A stretch of 35,439 bases of DNA. It comes from Holdemania filiformis DSM 12042 (GTDB taxonomy: Bacteria > Bacillota_I > Bacilli_A > Erysipelotrichales > Erysipelotrichaceae). The DNA lies in the NCBI RefSeq assembly GCF_000157995.1, contig NZ_GG657553.1:475256-510694 (forward strand). The letters run 5' to 3'. The notes under the pieces were generated by a model. That model was not told the origin of the DNA and did no database searches. It saw only the letters and a program-made list of their open reading frames with translations. Made by a program: the position numbers and the translations under genes. Positions 1 to 7,607 of this stretch are shown in pieces. The stretch's first letter is position 1. The number at the start of each line of letters is the position of its first letter.

Positions 1-2
1 CC

Positions 3-1289
3 GTGATCCTGTTAAGCGCGGGAGTTGGCTCCATGTTGGTTGCCTGCAGCGTACAGGCACAGCCGCAGGAGCCGGAGGAACGATTATTACAGATTAGCCG
101 CAATGACGAGAATGCTGAGCTGATGTTACAAAGCGAAGACCCGGAAGTTCTGGAAACGATGCAGAAAGTGCTTGACCGGCAGCGAGAGCCAATCAGCGAT
201 CCCTATTATTATGATCTGAGAATTCATTATAACGGGAAAGATTATTTAGCCTGGACAAATCCAAAATGGATGTATTTCAATGATCAACAGGGAAATATCA
301 GCTATACTGACGATCCTTACACCCTCTATGATTTCTATGCTTTGATCGGTTACGAACAGCCGGAAATCAAGACAGGAGAAATGAGTATAAATCCAGTCCA
401 AGATCCGATCGCAAAGATTACGATCGCGGATATCAATTCCAAATTACAACCGGAGAAGGATGTAAACTGGCAATGGATTCAGCCGAATCAATATTCTTAT
501 TTTGATGTTTTTTCTGACCTTCAAGGTGAATATGTGGAGAGGGGTAAGAATACATGGATAAATCAGAATCCGGATTTTAAAAATGACTGGCTGTTTACCT
601 TCGTTATTCATCCTGGAGATGAATATCCAAGTTATCCATTTCCGGAAGTGATCACGGTTTGCTTCTTAAAAGGAGATCTGGCTTTGATTAATGATTGGCT
701 GGTTCAACTGGATCGAGATTATACAGAAGATATCCGAAAACTTTTAATCCATCTGAGCGAAACGGGATCACACTTTGAAAGCGTGGAAGAAGAAGCTGAT
801 CTGAAAAAAGAAATGCTTCGAAACAATTTTCCATGGACCACAGTGATTGAACCTGTAAAAGAAGAATCCGGCACTATTTATGATATTCCGCAGATGAACC
901 TGCGAATAACGATCGATCAGGAAGTTCCGGCCGATGTGTTTATGATTTATGATCGACTTTCCCATAACGTTGGTTTCCAATATTATGAATGGCCAATTGA
1001 AGACTGGATGAGCTCAGATTACACACACGGTTCCTATGATGGTTTTTATGTCTTTGGTTTATTTGACGAACCTCCTGTCGACGGCGGATACTTTGGCGAC
1101 GGGGCTTTGATCGCAACGGAGGTCATGCGATTCAGCGAGTCGGAAATCCTTTGCGTTACTTCAGATTTAAGTCTGGATTTGACAAGCAAAGGAACAGACT
1201 ATTTAGAATCGGTTGGCTTCTGGCCGACAAAGGATGAGAAATCCATGCCGTTACTGGATCATCTGACCTTTGAAAAAATCCATGAATAA
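3..1289 (+). CDS. Lipoprotein of unknown function, 5' end missing
   Basis: The open frame enters from the left edge. Its first visible residues form the hydrophobic end of a signal peptide and a lipobox (LVAC, Cys at about residue 15 of the visible part), so the true start and the basic n-region lie upstream of the window. The GTG at position 3 is probably an internal codon. The mature part, about 410 residues, is acidic and rich in Trp and Tyr, with no membrane segments after the signal; I do not recognise the family. Being lipidated, it should sit on the outer face of the membrane. The next gene, also a lipoprotein, begins 37 bases downstream on the same strand with no terminator between, so the two are probably co-transcribed. 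Confidence 0.8.
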   Translation: MILLSAGVGSMLVACSVQAQPQEPEERLLQISRNDENAELMLQSEDPEVLETMQKVLDRQREPISDPYYYDLRIHYNGKDYLAWTNPKWMYFNDQQGNISYTDDPYTLYDFYALIGYEQPEIKTGEMSINPVQDPIAKITIADINSKLQPEKDVNWQWIQPNQYSYFDVFSDLQGEYVERGKNTWINQNPDFKNDWLFTFVIHPGDEYPSYPFPEVITVCFLKGDLALINDWLVQLDRDYTEDIRKLLIHLSETGSHFESVEEEADLKKEMLRNNFPWTTVIEPVKEESGTIYDIPQMNLRITIDQEVPADVFMIYDRLSHNVGFQYYEWPIEDWMSSDYTHGSYDGFYVFGLFDEPPVDGGYFGDGALIATEVMRFSESEILCVTSDLSLDLTSKGTDYLESVGFWPTKDEKSMPLLDHLTFEKIHE

Positions 1290-1326
1290 GCAGTGAGTAA
1301 ATCTCTTTAGGAAAGGAAGACAAAGA

Positions 1327-1911
1327 ATGAAAAAGATTATCATTGTATTAGCCTGCTTTTTATTAACGGGTTGTGCCCTGCAGGAAACAAAAGAACCGAC
1401 AGAAAATCCGCCGGCGACAGCTCCGGCAGAAAGTACGCCGGAGGCCTCAGCAGAAGCAAGCCCAACACCTTCACCGGAAACAATTCAGTTGGCGGAAGGT
1501 GTAAATGCGGAAAAACAAGATGGAAAGTTAATCATCAGCGCGTTTAACGGAGATGTCACGTTGGAAATGATCGATCCATTGCCTTCGGAGCTGAATGCCA
1601 GCTTTCAAATGAGCGAGGATCAAACTACGCTGCAAATTGAACTGGAATTTCAGGCGGAAGGTTGTACCGCAAAGGATGGAACTTGCAGCAATCTCTTTGA
1701 ATCCTATTCGATTTCCAGAGAACAAGGAGAAAATCCGATCGGGACGATCAACGGGTACACCGTCTCAGAAAACATCATATTGGATTCCATGCTGACGGAG
1801 GAAAATTTAAAACGGTACCGGGAATTACAGGGGTATCCGGATGGTGAATGGAGTGAAAATATTCAGCCTGTCCGCTATCTTCTGTGGACCTTTGATAACG
1901 AGGAACAATGA
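1327..1911 (+). CDS. Small lipoprotein of unknown function
   Basis: A 194-residue protein with a short textbook lipoprotein signal (MKKIIIV start, lipobox LTGC, Cys at residue 16). A Thr/Pro/Glu/Ala-rich, probably unstructured linker follows (about residues 20-55), then a domain of about 135 residues that I cannot assign. Two cysteines near residues 118 and 125 could form a disulfide. The start is supported by a purine-rich ribosome binding site (AGGAAAGGA) 8-10 bases upstream. It lies just behind another lipoprotein and is followed by a terminator, so the pair probably forms the end of an operon. The linker suggests a surface-exposed domain held away from the membrane; that is inference. Confidence 0.8.
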   Translation: MKKIIIVLACFLLTGCALQETKEPTENPPATAPAESTPEASAEASPTPSPETIQLAEGVNAEKQDGKLIISAFNGDVTLEMIDPLPSELNASFQMSEDQTTLQIELEFQAEGCTAKDGTCSNLFESYSISREQGENPIGTINGYTVSENIILDSMLTEENLKRYRELQGYPDGEWSENIQPVRYLLWTFDNEEQ

Positions 1912-1927
1912 ACAATTGAAGCGATGC

Positions 1928-1955
1928 AAAAAAGAATGGGCGACTGTTCTTTTTT
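1928..1955 (+). terminator. Intrinsic terminator after the lipoprotein pair
   Basis: An inverted repeat AAAAAAGAA / TTCTTTTTT with a 10-base loop ends in a T-run, 17 bases after the stop of the second lipoprotein. The stem is AT-rich, so termination may be moderate. Confidence 0.6.
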
Positions 1956-2019
1956 GAAACTCAAAATGCTGAGAAAAACGGATGAATTCCCAAAAAAGCA
2001 AGAAAATGATCTAATCAAT

Positions 2020-2070
2020 TTGACAAAACAAAACTACAAATGTAGACTTAATATAGAACTACATTTGTAG
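2020..2070 (+). promoter_or_regulatory. Promoter with twin TACAnnTGTA operators
   Basis: A TTGACA -35 (2020-2025) lies 17 bases before TAGACT (2043-2048), a fair -10. Two 12-base palindromes, CTACAAATGTAG (2034-2045) and CTACATTTGTAG (2059-2070), lie over the spacer/-10 and just downstream of it, with centres 25 bases apart. TACAnnTGTA is the core recognised by BlaI/MecI/CopY-type winged-helix repressors. Position and duplication suggest repression of the two FemAB genes downstream. The repressor gene is not in the window. Confidence 0.65.
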
Positions 2071-2129
2071 ACTCTCTGCGTATTCGATCATTTTAGAAAC
2101 AGATCGAGGCTCAGGGATAGAAAGAGAGA

Positions 2130-3356
2130 ATGACTATGATCGCAGACGAATATGTTTTTGACGAACATCCCAAACCCCAGGAAATCGAAGACTTTCTGGA
2201 AAGCCATCCGCAGAACAATTTACTTCAACATGCCCGCTGGAGCCAGGTCAAGGAAAACTGGTCGATGAAACAAGTCGTTGTCCGCCGGGGCGGAACGATC
2301 CGGGCGTATGCGATGATTTTGATCCGTCCGCTGCCGCTGGGATTAAGTCTGTTTTATATTCCCCGCGGACCGATCGCCAACTATCAGGATGAGCCGTTAA
2401 TTCGTTTTCTCTTTGCAAAGCTGAAAAAACTAGCGCGCCGTTCTCATGCGGTCACCCTCCGCTTTGATCCGAATTTGATCGATCGCGCTTATCCCTATGC
2501 GCAACGCAATCAAAACCATGACGAACATCATCAGGCCGCGGTAGTTCAGCTGCTGACAGGACTGAAATGCCGTCATAAAGGCTATACTTTGTACCTGCGT
2601 GAAGCGACGCAGCCGCGCTTTCAAGCAGTTATGCTGCGGGAACAAATGGATTGGGCAGCATTAAACGCGAAGACCCGGCGAAGTATCCGGCACGCTGAAA
2701 AATGCGGGGTGACGATTCATGAAGGAGAAACTGAACTGGACCCTTTCGTTGAGGTCATGAAACAAACAGAACAACGAAAAAAGATCCATCTGCGCAATGC
2801 GGAATACTTTAAACGCTTAATGACGTTGTACGGCGAACGCGCTGTACTGATGACTGCCCGGCTGGATCTGAATCAGCGGCGGAATCAGATTGAGGATCAG
2901 ATATCCGAGTTAGAAAGAAAACCTGAAGAACTTAATAAAGTAGAAAAAGAACAGATCATCAATTTGAACCGGGAACAGGAATTTCTGGAGAAAAAATTAA
3001 GCCAGGGTCTTTCTGTTGTCACACTGTGCGGATTATTGGCTTTGATTCAAGATGATCAGATGGAAGTCTTGTATGCGGGTACAAACAGTGAATTTCTGAC
3101 TTACCGCGCACCCTATTCCGTACATTGGAAGTTGTTTGAAAAAGCCCGGAAGATGGGGATTCAGCGCTGCAATCTGGGGGGCGTAGAAGGTACGCTGGAC
3201 GATGGACTCAGCATTTTTAAAGGTAATTTTCCAATTCAGATCGAGGAGATGATCGGCGAATTTGATCTGCCGGTCATGCCGGTTCTCGCATGGATGCTGG
3301 ACCGGGGAATCGCCTTGATCAAAACGGTTCGGCGCTGGAAGGCAAAAACATGCTGA
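2130..3356 (+). CDS. FemAB-family peptidoglycan branching aminoacyltransferase (first copy)
   Basis: A 408-residue protein with the look of the FemA/FemX/MurM family, which transfers amino acids from aminoacyl-tRNA to the stem-peptide lysine of lipid II or nascent peptidoglycan at the inner membrane face. Visible signs are an N-terminal HARWSQVKENW segment, a LFYIPRGP motif near residue 75, a LRFDPN strand near residue 110, a basic stretch TRRSIRHAEK near 185, a charged helical insertion at about 248-300 (the coiled-coil arm that binds tRNA in this family) and a C-terminal NLGGVEGTLDDGLSIFKGNF motif typical of the second GNAT-like lobe. Length fits the family. It is preceded by a promoter with twin operators and overlaps the next paralogue by 7 bases. 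The amino acid added cannot be deduced from sequence alone. Confidence 0.87.
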   Translation: MTMIADEYVFDEHPKPQEIEDFLESHPQNNLLQHARWSQVKENWSMKQVVVRRGGTIRAYAMILIRPLPLGLSLFYIPRGPIANYQDEPLIRFLFAKLKKLARRSHAVTLRFDPNLIDRAYPYAQRNQNHDEHHQAAVVQLLTGLKCRHKGYTLYLREATQPRFQAVMLREQMDWAALNAKTRRSIRHAEKCGVTIHEGETELDPFVEVMKQTEQRKKIHLRNAEYFKRLMTLYGERAVLMTARLDLNQRRNQIEDQISELERKPEELNKVEKEQIINLNREQEFLEKKLSQGLSVVTLCGLLALIQDDQMEVLYAGTNSEFLTYRAPYSVHWKLFEKARKMGIQRCNLGGVEGTLDDGLSIFKGNFPIQIEEMIGEFDLPVMPVLAWMLDRGIALIKTVRRWKAKTC

Positions 3357-4603
3357 GACTGATTGAACACGAACAGCCCCAGCTCTTTGACGCCTACGCG
3401 GCCAACGGTAAAATTCCGCATTATTCCAAAACCCATTTTTACGGCGAGCTTTGCCGCCGAAAGGGAATCGAGATTCAGCTGGTTTCCGCCCACAACGAAG
3501 CTGATGAAATTGCAGCGACGGCTTTGATCCAATGGGAAAAAAGCGGCGGAGAGGAGTATGGTTATCTCTGTTATGGATTCAATCTGGATTATACGAACAC
3601 AGAAACCTTGCAAATCTTTGCCACTGCTTTAACGGAATTGGCAAAGCGGCGCGGTGCAGCGTATTTGCGGATGGAGCTGAATATTCCGCGGATCGAGCAT
3701 GAAAAAGATGGCCGGATTAAACCGGGGGGATTTAACAACGAATTTGTGACGGCGCAGATGGAAGCCTGCGGTTATCATCATCTGGGCTATACCTATGGTT
3801 ACAGCGGCAACCGGATGTCGCGGTTTACCTATTGTCTGAATCTCGATCAGCCGCTGGAAACGATTCGGAAGCAGATAAAACACTACGCTGCCTATCAGAA
3901 GAAAAATATTCAGCGCGCGGTTTCAGTAAAATTGAGCGATGCACGGGATCTGTCAATCTTAGTCGAAGCGGAACGCGAACTGGCGCATAAACTGCATTTT
4001 CTGCCCAAAAAGGAAAAGGATTTCCGGCAGCTGATGGAATGTTTCCCTGATCAGGCCCGTTTGTATGTCGTCAGCGCGAATGTCGATCAGGCTTTAAGTC
4101 ATCTGAAAATTCTGCGCGAACAGCTTATTTGTCAGCAGGGAAAGTTGATCAACGCTCAACGCCTCGCTGAAAATCAGAAACAGATTGTGGCGCTGGATCA
4201 GGAGATCGCGGAGCTGATGCGGGATTATCAGGGACTGGGGGAAATCAAACTGGGCGCGAAACTCATCATCCAACAAGGCGAACATGTCTATAACGTCAAT
4301 ATGTATACAAAGAAAATCCTGCCGAACTTCCGCGCCGCGTTTGCGCTGCACAGCGCGGTGATTGAGGATTGCTGGAAAAGGGGAGCGAAGACCTATGATT
4401 TTGAAGGTGTATCCGGCGCACTGAATCCAGAGGATCCGTACTACGGTATTCACGATTTCAAGAAAAGCTTCGGCGGAGAATTCATTGAGTTTCTCGGTGA
4501 GTTCGACTATATCCAAGATCCGCAGGCGTATCAGAGAATTTTAAAGCGCCAGCGCCGGCGCAGAAAACTGCGGCGGGGTCTGGCCCGCGTGCTTTATCGT
4601 TGA
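3350..4603 (+). CDS. FemAB-family peptidoglycan branching aminoacyltransferase (second copy)
   Basis: The frame is open from 3290, but the start chosen is the ATG at 3350: it has a GGAAGG site 6 bases upstream and overlaps the stop of the first copy by 7 bases (ATGCTGA), a classic coupling arrangement. The protein is 417 residues and follows the FemA/FemX plan: two GNAT-like lobes, a basic segment near residue 180, a charged helical arm (about 255-305), and a final YDFEGVSGALNPEDPYYGIHDFKKSFGGEF motif that parallels the NLGGVEG...IFKGNF motif of the first copy. Two adjacent, diverged paralogues usually add successive residues of an interpeptide bridge (as FemA/FemB or MurM/MurN do), so a two-step bridge is a reasonable inference. 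The Arg-rich C-terminus (RILKRQRRRRKLRRGL) could contact membrane or tRNA. Confidence 0.87.
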   Translation: MLRLIEHEQPQLFDAYAANGKIPHYSKTHFYGELCRRKGIEIQLVSAHNEADEIAATALIQWEKSGGEEYGYLCYGFNLDYTNTETLQIFATALTELAKRRGAAYLRMELNIPRIEHEKDGRIKPGGFNNEFVTAQMEACGYHHLGYTYGYSGNRMSRFTYCLNLDQPLETIRKQIKHYAAYQKKNIQRAVSVKLSDARDLSILVEAERELAHKLHFLPKKEKDFRQLMECFPDQARLYVVSANVDQALSHLKILREQLICQQGKLINAQRLAENQKQIVALDQEIAELMRDYQGLGEIKLGAKLIIQQGEHVYNVNMYTKKILPNFRAAFALHSAVIEDCWKRGAKTYDFEGVSGALNPEDPYYGIHDFKKSFGGEFIEFLGEFDYIQDPQAYQRILKRQRRRRKLRRGLARVLYR

Positions 4604-4706
4604 GATGAAAGTTTGAGTTGACTTCCAAGGACGAGAAGCGGGAGAGATAAACTGTTTTAAATAAACAACTTTCTGGCAAAACACAAAAAGCAATCATAAA
4701 GGAACA

Positions 4707-4760
4707 TAAAATCCACCTTCCTGGCAGGCCTGCGGACAAAAAAAGGGAGATGGATTTTTT
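4707..4760 (+). terminator. Probable terminator after the FemAB pair
   Basis: Arms TAAAATCCACCTTCC and GGGAGATGGATTTTTT can pair with one or two mismatches around an inner perfect palindrome GCAGGCCTGC (4724-4733), ending in a T-run. It lies 100 bases after the second FemAB gene. The remaining intergenic sequence to 4936 is AT-rich with no convincing gene; a 24-codon frame at 4761 was not accepted. Confidence 0.55.
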
Positions 4761-4936
4761 ATGAATCGCTTAAAAATGGAAAATAATCATCTTGTCAGAA
4801 CTAAAATCAAGTGTATTAGAAATTCCGTGCAATGACGATTTTTGACAAAAAAAGTAGACATTTTGCTTCATCCTAAATTGTAAGGAAAGCCCTTTAAATA
4901 AAGGCTTATTCCAAGTCTTAATCCATTATAAAACAG

Positions 4937-4966
4937 CTGTCACAAAAAGACTACATTATGTGACAG
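4937..4966 (+). promoter_or_regulatory. Inverted repeat touching the ribosome binding site of the 65-residue gene
   Basis: CTGTCACA (4937-4944) and TGTGACAG (4959-4966) are perfect 8-base arms around a 14-base loop. The 3' arm runs into AGGAGG (4965-4970), the ribosome binding site of the gene at 4979. It could be a protein operator or an RNA hairpin that limits ribosome access. Confidence 0.5.
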
Positions 4967-4978
4967 GAGGAAAAAAGC

Positions 4979-5176
4979 ATGGATGAAGGCCGCAGAAAAG
5001 AACTGGAGAAATTATTTATTATGGATCCGGATGATGCATGGCGTACCCGGTTGTCGCCAGAGGAAGCTCTGTTGATCGCTCTGTGGGATCGTCAGTTTGC
5101 GGAAGCCCTGCTTCGCCTGCAGCAGGGAGAAAATCGGAAAGCTTCCCGACGCGCAAACACAAAAGAATGCGAATGA
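4979..5176 (+). CDS. Small acidic/basic helical protein of unknown function
   Basis: A 65-residue protein with a perfect AGGAGG 8 bases before the ATG, which is the main reason to accept it. It is predicted to be mostly helical and highly charged: an acidic N-terminal half with LSPEEALLIALWDRQFAEALLRL as a likely amphipathic helix, and a basic C-terminal tail (RKASRRANTK). There is no signal peptide, membrane segment or cysteine cluster. I do not recognise a family. It stands alone between the FemAB pair and the GntR operon, with an upstream inverted repeat and its own terminator, so it appears to be an independently regulated small gene. Confidence 0.6.
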   Translation: MDEGRRKELEKLFIMDPDDAWRTRLSPEEALLIALWDRQFAEALLRLQQGENRKASRRANTKECE

Positions 5177-5188
5177 GATTTTCACACG

Positions 5189-5220
5189 AAAAAACAAGGC
5201 GTAGACTTTGTTTTTTTTTT
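5189..5220 (+). terminator. Terminator after the 65-residue gene
   Basis: AAACAAG pairs with CTTTGTTT (one bulged T) around a short loop, followed by a run of ten T residues ending at 5220. Confidence 0.6.
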
Positions 5221-5224
5221 GGTG

Positions 5225-5270
5225 TTGACAGAAGTGTCAGATAGTGTTATTGTATTAGTGTACTAATACA
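5225..5270 (+). promoter_or_regulatory. Promoter and operator of the GntR-ABC operon
   Basis: A TTGACA -35 (5225-5230) lies 17 bases before TATTGT (5248-5253). Overlapping the -10 and start region is an almost perfect 20-base palindrome, TGTATTAGT-GT-ACTAATACA (5251-5270), with 9-base arms. It lies 14 bases before the GntR start codon. This is the layout of an autoregulatory YtrA-type operator. Confidence 0.8.
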
Positions 5271-5284
5271 GAGAGGAGAAACCT

Positions 5285-5671
5285 ATGGCAATCGATTTTG
5301 ATTCTAACCTTCCGATTTATATTCAGGTTATGGACTATATCAAAAAAGAGATCGTATCCGGACGGTTAAAACCTGGCGATCGGGTCGATTCCGTTCGCGA
5401 TCTGGCTCTGCACTTCGGCGTCAATCCGAATACCGTACAGCGATCGTTATCCGAGCTGGAACGTGAGGGCTTATTAAAAAGTGAACGCACGGCGGGACGG
5501 TTTATCAGTGAAAATGAGGAACTGATCGGATTGGTCCGCGAACAGATGGCGACTTCATGCATCAGCCGCTATGTAAAAGAGATGGAAAATCTGGGGTATG
5601 AGGGAGAAGAAATTCTTGCTCAAACAGCCTATTATGTAAAGGAGAGGGACAATGACAACGGAGAACACTAA
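5285..5671 (+). CDS. GntR-family transcriptional regulator, YtrA subfamily
   Basis: 128 residues: an N-terminal winged helix-turn-helix (about residues 10-75), including the GntR signature with PIYIQVMDYIKKEI, GRLKPGDRVDSVRDLA and VNPNTVQRSLSELEREGLL, and only a short C-terminal helical part of about 50 residues. That short effector region defines the YtrA subfamily, which characteristically regulates an adjacent ABC transporter. The ribosome binding site GAGAGGAG precedes the ATG. The last 20 bases overlap the start of the ABC ATPase gene, so the three genes form one coupled operon. The palindrome just upstream is its likely own operator. The inducing signal is unknown; in relatives it is often envelope stress or cell-wall antibiotics. 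Confidence 0.92.
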   Translation: MAIDFDSNLPIYIQVMDYIKKEIVSGRLKPGDRVDSVRDLALHFGVNPNTVQRSLSELEREGLLKSERTAGRFISENEELIGLVREQMATSCISRYVKEMENLGYEGEEILAQTAYYVKERDNDNGEH

Positions 5672-6365
5672 ACCTTTGATTCAGATTCGGGGCCTGACGA
5701 AATCCTACAGTCAGACGACGGCGTTGAAAAATGTAGATCTGGATTTGGTTCCAGGACAGATCATCGGTCTGTTGGGGCCGAACGGCAGCGGGAAGACGAC
5801 GCTGATCAAGATCATGAACGGCCTGCTTCGGGATTACAGCGGGGAGATTCTGATCGATGGTCATCGGCCTGACGCGTATACCAAAAGTATTATTTCTTAT
5901 CTGCCGGATGAAAGCTACTTCAGCGATTGGATGAAGGCCAGCGACGCTCTGAAAATGTTTGAGGATATGTATGCAGACTTCGACGGTGCGAAAGCCCGTT
6001 TGTTGATGAAGCGACTGGATCTGAACGCGAATATGCGGATTAAGTCGATGTCCAAGGGCATGAAAGAGAAATTCCAGCTGTGCCTGGTCATGAGCCGCAA
6101 AGCCCGGATTTATGTGCTGGACGAACCGATCGGCGGTGTCGATCCGGCAGCGCGTGAATTGATTCTGGATATTATTCTGAACAACTACGCTGAAGATGCG
6201 ATTGTGCTGATTTCGACCCACCTGATCAGCGACATTGAAAAAATCTTCGACGATGTAATCTTCTTGAAATACGGCGAACTGGCCATGCATGAGAATGCGG
6301 AACAGCTCCGGGCGGAAACAGGAAAATCGGTAGACGAAGTCTTCCGGGAGGTCTTCAAATGCTAA
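5652..6365 (+). CDS. ABC transporter ATP-binding protein
   Basis: A 237-residue single nucleotide-binding domain. Walker A is GPNGSGKT near residue 43; Walker B is VLDEPIGGVDP near 155, with the catalytic Glu present; the switch His is in STHL near 188. The signature motif reads MSKGMKEK near 133 instead of LSGGQ, as is usual for the YtrB/EcsA-like and bacteriocin-export type ATPases. It starts inside the GntR gene (20-base overlap, with GAGAGG upstream) and overlaps the permease gene by 7 bases. It should couple ATP hydrolysis to the permease encoded next. Substrate is not deducible. Confidence 0.93.
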   Translation: MTTENTKPLIQIRGLTKSYSQTTALKNVDLDLVPGQIIGLLGPNGSGKTTLIKIMNGLLRDYSGEILIDGHRPDAYTKSIISYLPDESYFSDWMKASDALKMFEDMYADFDGAKARLLMKRLDLNANMRIKSMSKGMKEKFQLCLVMSRKARIYVLDEPIGGVDPAARELILDIILNNYAEDAIVLISTHLISDIEKIFDDVIFLKYGELAMHENAEQLRAETGKSVDEVFREVFKC

Positions 6366-7159
6366 AACTTTTAAAATATGAATTGATTCATGAATGGCGC
6401 AGCTACGGGATTATTTATCTGGTTTTTATCGCTGCCTGCGCTCTGTCGCCAATCTTATTTAAAGATCAGATTTTGATGAATCAGGCCATGGTCCATACGT
6501 CATCGACGATGAATATGCTGGGTGTGATTTCAATCCTGATCATTACCATTATGACGATGGCGATTATCATCAGCACGGCGATCAACATTGCGCTGAATTA
6601 CCGGAATTCGATGTTCAAGCGTCCAGGATATCTGACTTTGACGCTGCCGGTTACGACGCATCAGCTGATTCTAAGTAAAGTGCTGGCCGATATTCTGTGG
6701 ATTCTGATTGCCGGTTTCGTGTTGATGCTCGGCTATACTTTGATGGTTCTGGTCGCCGGGATTCTAGTGGGTATGAATCTGCCAAGCTGGTCGGACTGGA
6801 TGCAGTTGTTCTCGCAGCTGCATATCGATCTGTCGGATTTAGTGAGAGTGTTCCTGTCGTTGGCGTTGATTTTCTCAGGTATGGCTGAAATAATCCTGTA
6901 TGTCTACATGGTCATCACGCTGCCGCAGACAAAATTCACGCCGCGGCATAAGACCGCAATCTCTGTGACTTTGTTCTTCGCCATTTCCATTGCGATGGGA
7001 ATGATCCGCGACAGCTTCTCCGGACCGATGAATCGGCTGTTTCATGGATTGTCGGCAAACGGAATCATCGCTGTCGAGATCTTGATTACCCTGGCTGTCT
7101 GCGCGTTGTTCTATGGCGTCATCTACTTTATACTGGAAAAGAAATTAGAAGTGGAATAA
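6359..7159 (+). CDS. ABC transporter permease, ABC-2 type
   Basis: 266 residues with about six hydrophobic segments (roughly residues 18-36, 55-78, 100-140 as two spans, 165-190, 200-220 and 238-260). It has the layout of a YtrC/ABC-2-type membrane subunit: a first helix, an external loop, then five helices. The start ATG overlaps the end of the ATPase gene by 7 bases and the ribosome binding site (GGGAGGTC) lies inside that gene. Together with the ATPase it forms a small transporter controlled by the adjacent GntR protein. Most likely an export or envelope-stress function; this is inference from YtrA-type operons. Confidence 0.87.
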   Translation: MLKLLKYELIHEWRSYGIIYLVFIAACALSPILFKDQILMNQAMVHTSSTMNMLGVISILIITIMTMAIIISTAINIALNYRNSMFKRPGYLTLTLPVTTHQLILSKVLADILWILIAGFVLMLGYTLMVLVAGILVGMNLPSWSDWMQLFSQLHIDLSDLVRVFLSLALIFSGMAEIILYVYMVITLPQTKFTPRHKTAISVTLFFAISIAMGMIRDSFSGPMNRLFHGLSANGIIAVEILITLAVCALFYGVIYFILEKKLEVE

Positions 7160-7168
7160 ACAGAAAGC

Positions 7169-7202
7169 GATTCTCATGGTTCAATCATGGGAATCTTTTT
7201 TT
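7169..7202 (+). terminator. Terminator of the GntR-ABC operon
   Basis: GATTCTCATG and CATGGGAATC form a strong stem with a 7-base loop, followed by seven T residues, beginning 10 bases after the permease stop codon. Confidence 0.85.
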
Positions 7203-7345
7203 GCGATCAATTCTGATGGTTACCCGCAAACTCTTTTTCTTAAAAAGGAATCGGGCAGGACGATTCGAAATCTGTTTCTCAGATTGGAATTCCGCTTATA
7301 AAAATCAGAATTCCGGTCATACTAACGACCAGGAGGATCGATGTT

Positions 7346-7540
7346 ATGAAAATGATCAATGGAATTGCTTTGCTTCTGGTCATCGTCGGCGCCGTCAACT
7401 GGGGTTTGGTCGGAGCGTTTGAATTCAACCTGGTTTCCTTCCTGTTTGGTCCAGGTACTCTGTTTTCCCGGATTATTTACAGTCTGGTGGGGATCAGTGG
7501 TCTGATTGCGCTGACCTTCTTCGGAAGGCTCGGCGACTAA
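7346..7540 (+). CDS. DUF378-family small membrane protein
   Basis: 64 residues with two membrane segments: residues 4-24, containing the family hallmark VGAVNWGLVGAF, and 40-60. This matches the DUF378 (YuzA-like) family of short two-helix proteins of unknown function. The ribosome binding site AGGAGG lies 9 bases before the ATG at 7346; an ATG at 7341 reads only two codons before a stop. An inverted repeat GGAATTC/GAATTCC (7286-7314) lies upstream and might be regulatory. It appears to be a single-gene unit. Confidence 0.88.
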   Translation: MKMINGIALLLVIVGAVNWGLVGAFEFNLVSFLFGPGTLFSRIIYSLVGISGLIALTFFGRLGD

Positions 7541-7579
7541 CGGAAACCGGCAAAGCTTTTTTTCCTGAGCTAAATCAGG

Positions 7580-7585
7580 TATAAT
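7580..7585 (+). promoter_or_regulatory. -10 element before the 265-residue membrane-anchored protein
   Basis: A perfect TATAAT 22 bases before the ATG at 7608, leaving a very short leader. No good -35 is visible 16-18 bases upstream. The hairpin CCTGA/TCAGG immediately precedes it (7564-7579). Confidence 0.45.
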
Positions 7586-7607
7586 GTCACCGAGAGGTGA
7601 CTTTTTT

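Noticed and set aside
3-35. GTG at position 3 as the start of the first lipoprotein
   Set aside because: The visible hydrophobic core of the signal peptide lacks its basic n-region, so the real start is to the left of the window.
4761-4835. 24-codon frame MNRLKMENN... after the FemAB terminator
   Set aside because: The only upstream purine stretch belongs to the terminator stem, the spacing is poor and the peptide has no recognisable feature.
7201-7422. 73-codon frame overlapping the DUF378 gene
   Set aside because: It overlaps a gene with a clear family match and ribosome binding site, and its own start lies in the T-run of the preceding terminator.
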